In this document: piece by piece, positions 6,097-14,032 of the stretch | How the letters are laid out: the number at the start of each line of letters is the position of its first letter | How positions within the stretch are numbered: the stretch's first letter is position 1 | Origin: Geminicoccaceae bacterium | Lineage (GTDB): Bacteria > Pseudomonadota > Alphaproteobacteria > Geminicoccales > Geminicoccaceae | DNA length: 14,032 nucleotides | NCBI GenBank assembly: GCA_030824835.1 | Contig: JAPJRA010000021.1 | Coordinates: 2,249 to 16,280 of the forward strand | Direction of reading: 5' to 3' | Notes under the pieces: generated by a model | What the model was told of the DNA's origin: nothing | Databases searched by the model: none | Seen by the model: the letters and a program-made list of their open reading frames with translations, nothing else | Position numbers and translations under genes: made by a program

Positions 6097-7460
6097 GTGA
6101 CCAAGAAAGTCTTCATCAAGACCTACGGCTGCCAGATGAACGTCTACGATTCGGATCGTATGGCGCATTCTCTGGTGCCGCATGGCTATGAGGCCGTGAC
6201 CGGGATCGACGATGCCGATCTCGTCATCCTCAATACCTGCCATATCCGCGAGAAGGCGGCGGAGAAGGTGTTCTCCGAGCTGGGCCGTCTGCGGCGGGTT
6301 CGCGACGCTCGTCGTGAGGAGTCCGGGCGCGACATGTTGCTGGCGGTTGCCGGCTGTGTGGCCCAGGCGGAGGGTGAGCTGCTGGCCGAGCGGGCACCGT
6401 TCGTGGACATCGTCGTCGGCCCACAGGCCTATCATCGCCTGCCCGAGCTGCTCGCACGACGCGCCCGTGAAGCCGGGGTGGTGATCGACACGGATTTCCC
6501 GGTCGAGAGCAAGTTCGACCGCCTGCCGCAGGAGCGTCGGGCGTCCGGGGTAACGGCCTTCCTGACCATTCAGGAAGGTTGCGACAAGTTCTGCAGCTTC
6601 TGCGTCGTGCCCTACACCCGTGGCGCCGAGCAGAGCCGGCCGGCGGCGGATATCCTGCGGGAAGCGCGTGGGCTGGTGGAGAGTGGGGCCCGCGAGCTGA
6701 CCCTGCTGGGGCAGAACGTCAACGCCTACCATGGCTCCGGCCCGGCCGGCGCGGCCTGGGGTCTGGCGAGGCTGGTTCGCGAGTTGGCCGAGATCCCCGG
6801 CCTCGATCGGATCCGCTACACGACGTCCCATCCGCGCGACATGGACAGCGAGCTGATTCGCGCTCACGGTGACGTACCGCAGCTGATGCCGTTTCTGCAT
6901 CTTCCGGTGCAGTCCGGCTCGGACACCATCCTGGAGGCGATGAACCGAAAACACACCGCGCGGGACTATCACGCCGTGATCGAGGCGCTGCGCCGCGTGC
7001 GGCCCGATCTGGCGCTGTCCTCCGATTTCATCGTCGGGTTTCCGGGCGAGACGGAGGCCGATTTCGCGGCGACCATGGCGCTTGTCGAGTCGATCGGTTT
7101 CGCGCAGGCCTATTCGTTCAAGTACAGTGTTCGTCCGGGCACGCCGGCGGCCGGGCTGCGCAAGCAGGTGCCGGAGCCCGTCAAGAACGAGCGGTTGCAC
7201 ACCTTGCAGACGCTGCTCGACCGGCAGGCAGCGGACTTCAATGCCGGCAGCGTCGGCCGGACCGTGCCGGTGCTGCTCGAGCGGGAGGGACGCCACGTCG
7301 GTCAGCTCGTCGGCCGCACACCCTATATGCAGGCGATTCACGTACCGAGCGACGGTTTGCGTCTCGGCGATCTTGTTCCTGTCGCGATCACGGAGTGTCA
7401 TGCACACAGCCTCGGCGGCATCCCCGCGGCCGTTGCTGGGACCGAGAGGGAGGCCTTCGC

Positions 7461-7464
<4 letters not shown>
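6097..7464 (+). CDS. miaB: tRNA-2-methylthio-N6-dimethylallyladenosine synthase MiaB
   Basis: Radical SAM methylthiotransferase that converts i6A37 to ms2i6A37 in tRNAs reading codons that begin with U. With the GTG start at 6097 the 455-residue protein begins [15 protein letters not shown], aligning with E. coli MiaB (MTKK...). In-frame ATG at 6073 and GTG at 6061 would add 8 or 12 residues; none has a clear Shine-Dalgarno sequence. The N-terminal methylthiotransferase domain keeps the auxiliary-cluster cysteines C12, C48 and C87. The radical SAM domain has C162, C166 and C169 in [18 protein letters not shown]-terminal TRAM domain covers about the last 70 residues. The enzyme needs SAM (metK downstream) and Fe-S clusters (Nfu upstream). 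The stop overlaps the probable phoH start by four bases. Confidence 0.97.
7445..7453 (+). promoter_or_regulatory. Strong ribosome-binding site deciding a CTG start for phoH
   Basis: AGAGGGAGG (7445-7453) lies inside the end of miaB and is close to an ideal Shine-Dalgarno sequence. The only codon at proper distance (seven bases) in the phoH frame is CTG at 7461-7463. That codon overlaps the miaB TGA in the manner of an ATGA junction. This supports a CTG initiation codon over the GTG at 7395 or the ATG at 7509. Confidence 0.6.
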
Positions 7465-8502
<1,038 letters not shown>

Positions 8503-8519
<17 letters not shown>

Positions 8520-9006
8520 TCATTCTATCGAGGTGACGGTCGAGACCGCCGCTTGGCGCTCGGCCGTCACCGACCCCGACCAGCTCTGTAGACGCGCGGT
8601 TGCCGCCGTGCTGCAGCGGGAGCCGGCGGCGCCTGAGGGCATCGAGGTCAGCGTGATGCTGGCCGATGATGACCGTGTACAGGTCCTGAATCGTGAATTT
8701 CGCGGTCAGGATCGCCCGACCAACGTTCTCTCCTTCCCGACCGGCGAGCTTGAGAGCCCCGTGCCGGGTCGCCCCGTGTTGCTGGGCGATATCGTGCTGG
8801 CGCTGGAGACGGCACGGCGCGAGGCCGACCTCGACGGCAAGGCGCTCGGGGCGCATGTGACGCATCTTGTCGTCCATGGAACACTGCACCTCCTGGGCTA
8901 CGACCATGAGGAGGACACTGCGGCCGATCTGATGGAAGCGCGCGAGATCGAGATACTGGCCGGTCTCGGCGTCGCTGATCCATATGCCGTGGAGGCAGCC
9001 CCATGA
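8503..9006 (+). CDS. ybeY: Endoribonuclease YbeY (rRNA maturation factor)
   Basis: Zinc-dependent single-strand endoribonuclease needed for 16S rRNA 3'-end maturation and 70S quality control. The 167-residue length fits. The metal site H3xH5xH is intact in HLVVHGTLHLLGYDHEED, with His at residues 125, 129 and 135. The upstream segments VQVLNREFRGQDRPTNVLSF and GDIVLALET are also family signatures. The ATG at 8503 lies inside phoH, whose stop is at 8519, and has no clear Shine-Dalgarno of its own, suggesting coupling. The stop overlaps the corC ATG as ATGA. The conserved phoH-ybeY-corC(ybeX) trio is the classic ribosome-maturation cluster. Confidence 0.96.
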
Positions 9007-9902
9007 GACAGCTCGCCAAGCGGGAGACGCCCCAGCCTTCACTGCTCGAAAGCCTGGTGCGGCGGGTCAGGGAGCTAGCGGGTCGAGGTGAGAGCGATTC
9101 GAGCGGACTGCGCGACACGCTGGAAGACCTCATCACGGAAGCCGACGAGACCGGGGCCACGGCTTTCAGTGAGGAGGAGCGCGAGCTCGTCCGCAATGCG
9201 CTGGGTTTTGGTGAGCTGCGCGTCGACGACGTCATGGTTCCACGCGCCGATATCAAGGGCGTCGAGATTGGCTGCTCGCTGCGCGAGGTCGTCCAGACCA
9301 TGCAGGCGGCCAATCATTCGCGGCTGGTGGTCTACCGGGACAATCTCGACGATGTGCTTGGGATCGTGCACCTGAAGGATCTGCTGCCGTTCTGGGGTGA
9401 CGGCGACAGCTTCACGTTGGAGCCGGTGATGCGGCCGTTGCTGGTCGTGCCGCATTCGATGCGGGTGCTCGACCTGCTGTTGGAGATGCGGATCACGCGC
9501 AAGCGGATGGCGGTCGTGGTCGACGAGTTCGGTGGCACGGACGGCTTGGTCACGATCGAAGACCTGGTCGAGGAAATCGTCGGCGAGCTCGAAGACGAGC
9601 ATGATCGCGTGAGCCAGCCGCAGCTCGTGGACAACGCGGACGGCACGATCGACGCCGATGGGCGGGTCTATCTCGAGGAGCTCGAGGAGAAGCTCGGGGT
9701 GGAACTGCTGGATGGCGACGATCGGGACGAGGCCGATACGCTGGGTGGCCTGATCTTCACGCTGGTCGACCGGGTGCCGAGCCGAGGCGAGATGGTGACC
9801 CATCCTGGTGGCCTCGAGTTCGAGGTGCTGGACGCCGATCCGCGTCGGATCAAGCGGGTCCGAATCCGCCGAATCGTACCCGACCAAGCCGCCACAAGCT
9901 GA
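9003..9902 (+). CDS. corC: CBS-domain protein of the CorC/YbeX (hemolysin) family
   Basis: Soluble tandem-CBS protein once linked to Mg2+/Co2+ efflux through CorA, and in E. coli (YbeX) also linked to ribosome and rRNA metabolism. The 299 residues divide into a charged N-terminal region (1-75), CBS1 (about 76-135, starting VMVPRADIKGVE), CBS2 (about 140-200, with RMAVVVDEFGGTDGLVTIED) and a C-terminal CorC_HlyC domain (about 210-295, with EADTLGGLIFTLVDRVPSRG). The DUF21 membrane domain of longer relatives is absent, which fits CorC/YbeX. The ATG at 9003 overlaps the ybeY stop as ATGA and has GGAGG (8991-8995) seven bases upstream. It is followed after 14 bases by lnt. What ligand the CBS domains bind is not visible. 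Confidence 0.94.
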   Translation: MRQLAKRETPQPSLLESLVRRVRELAGRGESDSSGLRDTLEDLITEADETGATAFSEEERELVRNALGFGELRVDDVMVPRADIKGVEIGCSLREVVQTMQAANHSRLVVYRDNLDDVLGIVHLKDLLPFWGDGDSFTLEPVMRPLLVVPHSMRVLDLLLEMRITRKRMAVVVDEFGGTDGLVTIEDLVEEIVGELEDEHDRVSQPQLVDNADGTIDADGRVYLEELEEKLGVELLDGDDRDEADTLGGLIFTLVDRVPSRGEMVTHPGGLEFEVLDADPRRIKRVRIRRIVPDQAATS

Positions 9903-9916
9903 CGTCACCCCACCGA

Positions 9917-11479
9917 ATGGCGTCGCCGATGCGAGCTTGGCTCGAACGCTACCCGACGCTCGCCGCCTTGCTCGCCGGCCTCGGTGCCGCCACCGCCCTG
10001 CCACCCATATTCTTCCTGCCGGGGCTGCTTGGGTTCGGCGTGCTGGCCACGGTGCTGTGGTGGACGGGACGCCGGCCGCTGGTCGCATTCCTGCGTGGCA
10101 CGGCATTCGGCTTTGGCTATTTTCTGCTCGGCATCTACTGGGTCGGCATCGCCTTCTTCGTCGATCCCGAGCAGTTCGGCGTCTATGCCGTGCCGGCCGT
10201 CCTGATGCTGGCCTTGATCCTGGCGCTCACGGTCGGGCTGGGCACGGCTCTGCTGGCGTTGCGCAACTGGCGTCGGATCGAGGCGCTGGCGCTCGCCTTG
10301 GCCGTGGTCTGGACGCTTGCCGAACCGGTACGCGGCGCGCTCGGACTGCAGTTCCCATGGAACCCCGTGGCTTCGGTTTGGGCGCTCAGCGACGCCACCC
10401 TGCAGGTCGTGGGCTTCGCTGGCACCTATGGGCTGAGCCTGCTGACGGTGGCCGCGGCCGCGCTGGCCGCGCCGCTGTGCCTCGCAGCGGGCGAGGGTCG
10501 TCGGAGGGCTATCATCCTGCCCGCGCTGTTCGTCCTCGTGGTTTGGGGCGCCGGTACATTGCGCCTGTGGGCCGCTCCGGCACTGCCCACCACCGGCGTC
10601 GAGCTGCGGCTCGTGCAGGCCGGCATCGCCCAGCATCACAAATGGGATCCGGAGAAGCGCGCCGAGTGGTTTCGCCGCCACCTGGAGCTGACGCAGGCGC
10701 CACGGCAACCGGCGGCGCAGATCGTCATCTGGCCCGAGAGCGCCGTGCCCTATGATGTCGAGGTCCAGCCCGAAGTGCGCGAATTTCTGGCGACCGTCAC
10801 GCCCGAGAACGGCGTGCTGATCGTCGGCGGCGATCGCTACGACTTTGACGCCAAACCTCCGGTCGCACACAACAGCCTGTTCGTCCTCGATCACACCGGT
10901 GCGGTGCTCAGCCGCTACGACAAGGTCAATCTGGTGCCGTTCGGCGAGTTTCTGCCGCTGCGTCGCGTGCTGCGGCATATAGGGCTGCGGAAACTCACTC
11001 AGGGAGCGCTCGATTTCACGCCGGGCCCGCGCCGGGTCTCGCTGCACCTCCCGAACCTGCCGTCGGCGAGCCCGATGATCTGCTTCGAGGCGGCGTTCCC
11101 GGACGCCGCTACGGGTGCAGACGAACGGCCGGCCTGGCTGGTCAACATCACCAACGACGCCTGGTTCGGCCGCAGTTCGGGGCCGTACCAGCATCTGGCC
11201 ATGGCGCGCATGCGGTCCGTCGAGGAAGGACTGCCATTGGTGCGCGCCGCCAATACCGGCATATCGGTGATCACGGATTCCTATGGCCGTGTCACCGCGC
11301 GCCTGGGTCTCGGCCAATCGGGCGTGCTCGATGGGCAGTTGCCGGCACCGCTGCCGCAAGCATCGTTCGCCAGGCGCTATGATCCGGGTCTCCTCGTGGT
11401 CTTGCTTCTTGCCATGGGCGCCCTTAGCGTTCTGGTTGAACGGGCAGGTGGTCGATCACCAGTGGGGCGGCCGGTCTGA
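9917..11479 (+). CDS. lnt: Apolipoprotein N-acyltransferase
   Basis: Inner-membrane enzyme that adds the third acyl chain to the N-terminal cysteine of lipoproteins, the last step of their maturation before Lol export. The 520-residue length is typical. The first 220 or so residues form a bundle of hydrophobic helices. The rest is a periplasmic nitrilase-like domain. The Glu-Lys-Cys triad is present: E274 in IWPESAVPYD, K336 in YDKVNLVPFGEF and C389 in MICFEAAF, close to E. coli numbering (267, 335, 387). WLVNITNDAWFG follows as expected, and a last hydrophobic helix lies near the C-terminus. ATG codons at 9917 and 9929 are both possible; neither has a Shine-Dalgarno, so coupling to corC is likely. 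Confidence 0.96.
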   Translation: MASPMRAWLERYPTLAALLAGLGAATALPPIFFLPGLLGFGVLATVLWWTGRRPLVAFLRGTAFGFGYFLLGIYWVGIAFFVDPEQFGVYAVPAVLMLALILALTVGLGTALLALRNWRRIEALALALAVVWTLAEPVRGALGLQFPWNPVASVWALSDATLQVVGFAGTYGLSLLTVAAAALAAPLCLAAGEGRRRAIILPALFVLVVWGAGTLRLWAAPALPTTGVELRLVQAGIAQHHKWDPEKRAEWFRRHLELTQAPRQPAAQIVIWPESAVPYDVEVQPEVREFLATVTPENGVLIVGGDRYDFDAKPPVAHNSLFVLDHTGAVLSRYDKVNLVPFGEFLPLRRVLRHIGLRKLTQGALDFTPGPRRVSLHLPNLPSASPMICFEAAFPDAATGADERPAWLVNITNDAWFGRSSGPYQHLAMARMRSVEEGLPLVRAANTGISVITDSYGRVTARLGLGQSGVLDGQLPAPLPQASFARRYDPGLLVVLLLAMGALSVLVERAGGRSPVGRPV

Positions 11480-11514
11480 CCCGCCAGCGCGTGCAGGAAG
11501 GGCAGCCGCGACCG

Positions 11515-11949
11515 ATGCGCGAGGTACCCCACCCCACCGACGTTCGAGTCGGGCAACTGTTGCGCGAACGCCGCATGTTGCTGGGGATGAGCCAGGAACA
11601 ATTGGGCGGCATGCTCGGCGTCACTTACCAGCAGGTACAGAAATACGAGCGTGGCACTAATCGCATGGGCTCGAGCCGACTGCAGGACCTGTGTCGTGTC
11701 CTGTCGGTTCCGGTCAGCTACTTCTTTGACAGCCCCCCGGAAACGCATGGCCTGAGCGAGGATTCCGTGGCGTTCGAGCCGGAAACACCGACTTTACCCG
11801 TCGAGGTGGATGGTCGTGAGACGCTGGAACTGGTGCGGGCGTTCAGCAGGATTGAGGACTCGCACGTTCGGCGTCGGCTGCTGGAGTTGACGCGAGCGCT
11901 GGCTGACCTGGCATATCGGAAAGATCTGAGCAGCGCGTCGGAGGCTTGA
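11515..11949 (+). CDS. Cro/C1-type helix-turn-helix regulator, PraR-like
   Basis: A 144-residue DNA-binding protein with an XRE helix-turn-helix at about residues 10-66. Its key segments are VGQLLRERRMLLGMSQEQLG, GVTYQQVQKYERGTNRMG, SRLQDLCRVLSVPVSYFF. The C-terminal part is acidic and ends in a helical stretch resembling other members. The same type of gene sits between lnt and metK in rhizobia, where PraR represses biofilm and quorum-sensing genes; here its targets are unknown. The ATG at 11515 has AGGAAGGG (11495-11502) twelve bases upstream; the GTG at 11491 in frame would place that sequence inside the gene and has no Shine-Dalgarno. It is 35 bases after lnt. Its stop codon overlaps the -35 of a candidate metK promoter, so it could influence metK, but that is inference. 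Confidence 0.92.
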   Translation: MREVPHPTDVRVGQLLRERRMLLGMSQEQLGGMLGVTYQQVQKYERGTNRMGSSRLQDLCRVLSVPVSYFFDSPPETHGLSEDSVAFEPETPTLPVEVDGRETLELVRAFSRIEDSHVRRRLLELTRALADLAYRKDLSSASEA

Positions 11950-11973
11950 CCGTGTACCTCCTGTTGGTGTTAT
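11946..11973 (+). promoter_or_regulatory. Candidate promoter for metK-trmB
   Basis: TTGACC (11946-11951, five of six) overlaps the stop codon of the helix-turn-helix gene. After 16 bases comes TGTTAT (11968-11973, four of six). Transcription would start near 11980, leaving a leader of about 90 bases before metK. It is the best promoter-like pair in the 120-base gap. Confidence 0.42.
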
Positions 11974-11975
11974 TG

Positions 11976-11998
11976 CGCCGCGTCATCCGTGAGCGGCG
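11976..11998 (+). repeat. GC-rich hairpin ahead of metK
   Basis: CGCCGC (11976-11981) pairs with GCGGCG (11993-11998), and TCA (11983-11985) pairs with TGA (11990-11992). This gives nine base pairs with one bulged G and a TCCG loop. No T run follows, so it is not an intrinsic terminator of the upstream gene. It lies at the predicted transcription start, so it may be an operator or a 5'-end RNA stem. It does not match any SAM riboswitch class I can recognise. Confidence 0.5.
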
Positions 11999-12050
11999 GA
12001 GGATCGGTTCTGCTTGAGCTGCCCTTTGCCAATCCACGACACCCGCACGC

Positions 12051-12066
12051 TTGAGGAGCGCCTCGG
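12051..12066 (+). promoter_or_regulatory. metK: metK ribosome-binding site inside a possible small hairpin
   Basis: GAGGAG (12053-12058) is the metK Shine-Dalgarno sequence, 11 bases from the ATG. Its GAGG can pair with CCTC (12061-12064) across an AGCG loop, and two T-G wobbles extend the stem to six pairs. This could lower ribosome access. The stem is short and may be chance in GC-rich DNA. Confidence 0.3.
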
Positions 12067-12069
12067 TCT

Positions 12070-13245
12070 ATGGCCGCCAACGAGTATCTGTTCACCAGCG
12101 AGTCCGTCTCAGAGGGTCACCCTGACAAGGTTTGCGACCGTATCTCGGACGAGGTGGTCGATCTGTTCCTTGGTGAGTATCCATTTGCCCGGGTCGCGTG
12201 CGAGACGCTGGCGACGACGAACCGCATCGTGATCGCGGGTGAGGTGCGGCCGGGACCGGACAGCCGGATCACTTCCGACCTGATCGCCCATACCGCCCGG
12301 ATGGCGGTGAAGGCCATCGGCTACGAGCAGGAAGGCTTCCACTGGCACAGCGCCAAGGTGGACGTCCTGCTGCACGAGCAGTCGGCGGACATCGCCATGG
12401 GCGTGGATGCCGGCGCACAGAAGGACGAGGGTGCCGGTGACCAGGGCATCATGTTCGGCTATGCGACCGACGAGACTCCGGCGCTGATGCCGGCGCCTAT
12501 CCAGTACGCACATGAGCTGCTGCGGCGGTTGGCCGCCGATCGCCACGCCGGCGTGCTCGCGCAACTCGGGCCGGATGCGAAGAGCCAATTCACATTGCGC
12601 TATGTCGACGGTCGCCCGGTGGGCGCCACCTCGGTGGTGCTCTCGACGCAGCACCTGGACGGCTACTCGCCGGCCGACATCAAGGAGCTGGTGCGGCCTT
12701 ACGTGCAGGACATTCTGCCTGAAGGGTGGATGTGCCCGGAGGCCGAGTTCTATGTCAACCCGACCGGCAAGTTCGTCATCGGCGGACCCGACGGTGACGC
12801 CGGGCTGACGGGCCGCAAGATCATTGTCGACACCTATGGTGGCGCGGCACCGCATGGCGGCGGAGCTTTCTCCGGCAAGGATCCGACCAAGGTCGATCGC
12901 TCGGCGGCCTATGCCGCCCGATATCTCGCCAAGAACGTGGTCGCCGCGGGTCTTGCGCGTCGGTGCGTGATCCAGCTGTCCTATGCCATCGGCGTGTCCA
13001 AGCCGTTGTCGATCTACGTCGACACCTATGGCACCGGCGAGGTCGACGAGCAGCGTCTCGGCCACATCCTGAACGAGGTCATGGACCTCAGCCCGCGGGG
13101 CATCCGCGAGCACCTGTCACTGAACCGGCCCATCTATGCACGCACGTCGGCCTACGGCCATTTCGGCCGCAGCGGCGAGGCGGATGGCGGCTTCTCCTGG
13201 GAGCGCACCGATCTCGCCGACACGTTGAGACGAGCGTTCAACTGA
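12070..13245 (+). CDS. metK: S-adenosylmethionine synthetase
   Basis: Makes S-adenosylmethionine from methionine and ATP, the methyl donor for TrmB and the radical source for MiaB in this same window. The 391 residues match the family. The N-terminal [18 protein letters not shown] carries the catalytic H17 and metal-binding D19. The two diagnostic signatures are intact: GAGDQG at residues 121-126 and GGGAFSGKD at 263-271. The ATG at 12070 puts H17 at the usual position, and GAGGAG lies 11 bases upstream. A 120-base gap with a promoter candidate and hairpins separates it from the helix-turn-helix gene, and trmB follows after four bases. No riboswitch was recognised. Confidence 0.98.
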   Translation: MAANEYLFTSESVSEGHPDKVCDRISDEVVDLFLGEYPFARVACETLATTNRIVIAGEVRPGPDSRITSDLIAHTARMAVKAIGYEQEGFHWHSAKVDVLLHEQSADIAMGVDAGAQKDEGAGDQGIMFGYATDETPALMPAPIQYAHELLRRLAADRHAGVLAQLGPDAKSQFTLRYVDGRPVGATSVVLSTQHLDGYSPADIKELVRPYVQDILPEGWMCPEAEFYVNPTGKFVIGGPDGDAGLTGRKIIVDTYGGAAPHGGGAFSGKDPTKVDRSAAYAARYLAKNVVAAGLARRCVIQLSYAIGVSKPLSIYVDTYGTGEVDEQRLGHILNEVMDLSPRGIREHLSLNRPIYARTSAYGHFGRSGEADGGFSWERTDLADTLRRAFN

Positions 13246-13249
13246 CGAC

Positions 13250-13933
13250 ATGACTGTCGAGGCGGCGCCGCGCGTCCTTTACGGGCGGCGCCAGGGTCCC
13301 AAGCTGCGGCCGGGATCCCGCCTGCTGTTGCAGGAGCGGCTGCCGCAGCTCGAGCTGCAGGTGACACCGGGGCTCGATCCGCGGGCGATGTTCGAGACGT
13401 CGCCGATGGCGATCTGGCTGGAGATCGGCTTCGGCGGCGGCGAGCATCTTGCGGAGGTTGCGGCGCAGCATCCCCAGGTGGGCTTTCTAGGTGTCGAGCC
13501 ATTCATTAACGGTGTGGCCAAGCTGGTGCGCGCGGTCGAGAGTCGCGGACTGGCCAACGTGCGCGTGTTGCGCGACGATGCGCGGCTTCTGCTCAAGGCC
13601 CTGCCGACGGCGAGCATTGAGCGAGCGTACGTGCTGTACCCCGACCCTTGGCCCAAGGCTCGTCATCACAAGCGGCGGATCGTCAACCCCGATACGGTGG
13701 CGGACCTTGCGAGGGTGGTGCAGCCAGGTGGCAGGCTGCAGCTTGCCACGGATGTGCCAGACTATGCCCGTTGGATGCTGGCGGTCATGTTGGCGGAGCC
13801 ACGCTTCGCCTGGTTGGCCGAGCGGGCGGCGGACTGGCGGGAGCCGCCCGATGGCTGGCCCGGCACGCGCTACGAAAACAAGGCGCTGGTGGCGGGCCGG
13901 CGGCCGACCTACCTTCGTTTCGCTCGCGTCTAG
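13250..13933 (+). CDS. trmB: tRNA (guanine-N7)-methyltransferase TrmB
   Basis: SAM-dependent Rossmann methyltransferase that makes m7G46 in the variable loop of many tRNAs. The 227-residue length is typical. The N-terminus has the family RRQGPKLRPGSR stretch. The SAM-binding motif EIGFGGGEH is at residues 58-66, and FLGVEPFINGVAKLV follows. The catalytic and tRNA-binding block YPDPWPKARHHKRRIV has the conserved aspartate at residue 132. The C-terminal GTRYENKAL matches the TxYExK-type motif of the family. The ATG at 13250 is four bases after the metK stop with no strong Shine-Dalgarno, so it is probably coupled to metK, its methyl-donor supplier. Confidence 0.97.
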   Translation: MTVEAAPRVLYGRRQGPKLRPGSRLLLQERLPQLELQVTPGLDPRAMFETSPMAIWLEIGFGGGEHLAEVAAQHPQVGFLGVEPFINGVAKLVRAVESRGLANVRVLRDDARLLLKALPTASIERAYVLYPDPWPKARHHKRRIVNPDTVADLARVVQPGGRLQLATDVPDYARWMLAVMLAEPRFAWLAERAADWREPPDGWPGTRYENKALVAGRRPTYLRFARV

Positions 13934-13945
13934 GCGCGCCGAGCG
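13921..13945 (+). repeat. GC-rich inverted repeat spanning the trmB stop
   Basis: CGCTCG (13921-13926) and CGAGCG (13940-13945) are perfect inverted arms. Two more G-C pairs (13927-13928 with 13937-13938) can form across a single bulge, placing the trmB stop codon in the loop. No T run follows, so it could only be a weak or Rho-assisted 3' end structure. Confidence 0.35.
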
Positions 13946-13967
13946 CAGCTCCGGCGTGCAAAACGGC

Positions 13968-13996
13968 TTGCGCTTCCAATTGGAAGGGGCCATATA
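13968..13996 (+). promoter_or_regulatory. Candidate promoter for the gene beyond the window, with palindrome in the spacer
   Basis: TTGCGC (13968-13973, preceded by C) and CATATA (13991-13996) are spaced by 17 bases, resembling the alphaproteobacterial CTTG-N20-CTATAT pattern, although the -35 matches only in TTG. The spacer contains the perfect 14-bp palindrome CTTCCAATTGGAAG (13973-13986). Bases 13934-14032 contain no gene. By synteny the next gene should be rimP, leading the rimP-nusA-infB operon; that gene is not visible here. Confidence 0.4.
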
Positions 13997-14032
13997 GCCG
14001 TCACATCCTCTCTCGGCAGCGCTAGTGGAGAG

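Noticed and set aside
9905..11359. 484-codon reverse-strand open frame opposite lnt
   Set aside because: Antisense shadow of a clear lnt gene with an intact catalytic triad; low-complexity, basic translation with no family likeness.
11950..12069. SAM riboswitch ahead of metK
   Set aside because: I looked for SAM-II and SAM/SAH-type conserved cores and the S-box layout and could not match them; only generic hairpins are present.
12109..13113. 334-codon reverse-strand open frame opposite metK
   Set aside because: Shadow of metK; composition reflects codon bias on the opposite strand.

Overview
The window is a dense, GC-rich stretch of ordinary chromosome from an alphaproteobacterium, most likely Rhodospirillales or a close relative. 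The evidence is a MucR/Ros-type regulator, a PraR-like helix-turn-helix gene between lnt and metK, the DUF2333 gene, an NFU1-type NifU protein, and the gene order miaB-phoH-ybeY-corC-lnt-HTH-metK-trmB. The placement rests on recognised protein families and gene order; no search was run. I see no tRNA, rRNA, insertion sequence, phage gene or CRISPR array. No stretch over 300 bases lacks a gene; the longest, 5810-6096, holds a candidate promoter with two inverted repeats.

Layout. Bases 1-5003 are read forward: the 3' part of murJ (lipid II flippase), trpS, a DUF2333 membrane-anchored protein of unknown function, an Nfu-type iron-sulfur scaffold, tsaB (t6A tRNA modification) and rimI (N-terminal acetyltransferase). 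A short reverse gene for a TusA-family protein (5038-5274) converges on rimI and diverges from mucR (5378-5809). The 103-bp divergent region carries a 17-bp inverted repeat overlapping -35-like elements on both strands.

From 6097 to 11949 six forward genes are packed together: miaB, phoH (ybeZ), ybeY, corC/ybeX, lnt and a Cro/C1-type regulator. The first four overlap or abut. phoH probably starts at a CTG codon that overlaps the miaB stop and has a strong Shine-Dalgarno sequence. metK and trmB follow. metK has its own candidate promoter and a hairpin in its leader. The window ends in what looks like a promoter region with a perfect 14-bp palindrome, facing a gene just outside (rimP is expected by synteny).

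The genes share a theme of translation quality and envelope assembly. They charge tRNA (trpS), modify tRNA (tsaB, miaB, trmB), mature rRNA and ribosomes (ybeY, phoH, corC), modify ribosomal protein (rimI), supply Fe-S clusters needed by MiaB (Nfu) and SAM needed by MiaB and TrmB (metK), and build the envelope (murJ, lnt). I found no convincing undescribed multi-gene system. The best leads are regulatory: the mucR/TusA operator, the phoH CTG start, the metK leader hairpin and the palindromes in the miaB and terminal promoter regions.
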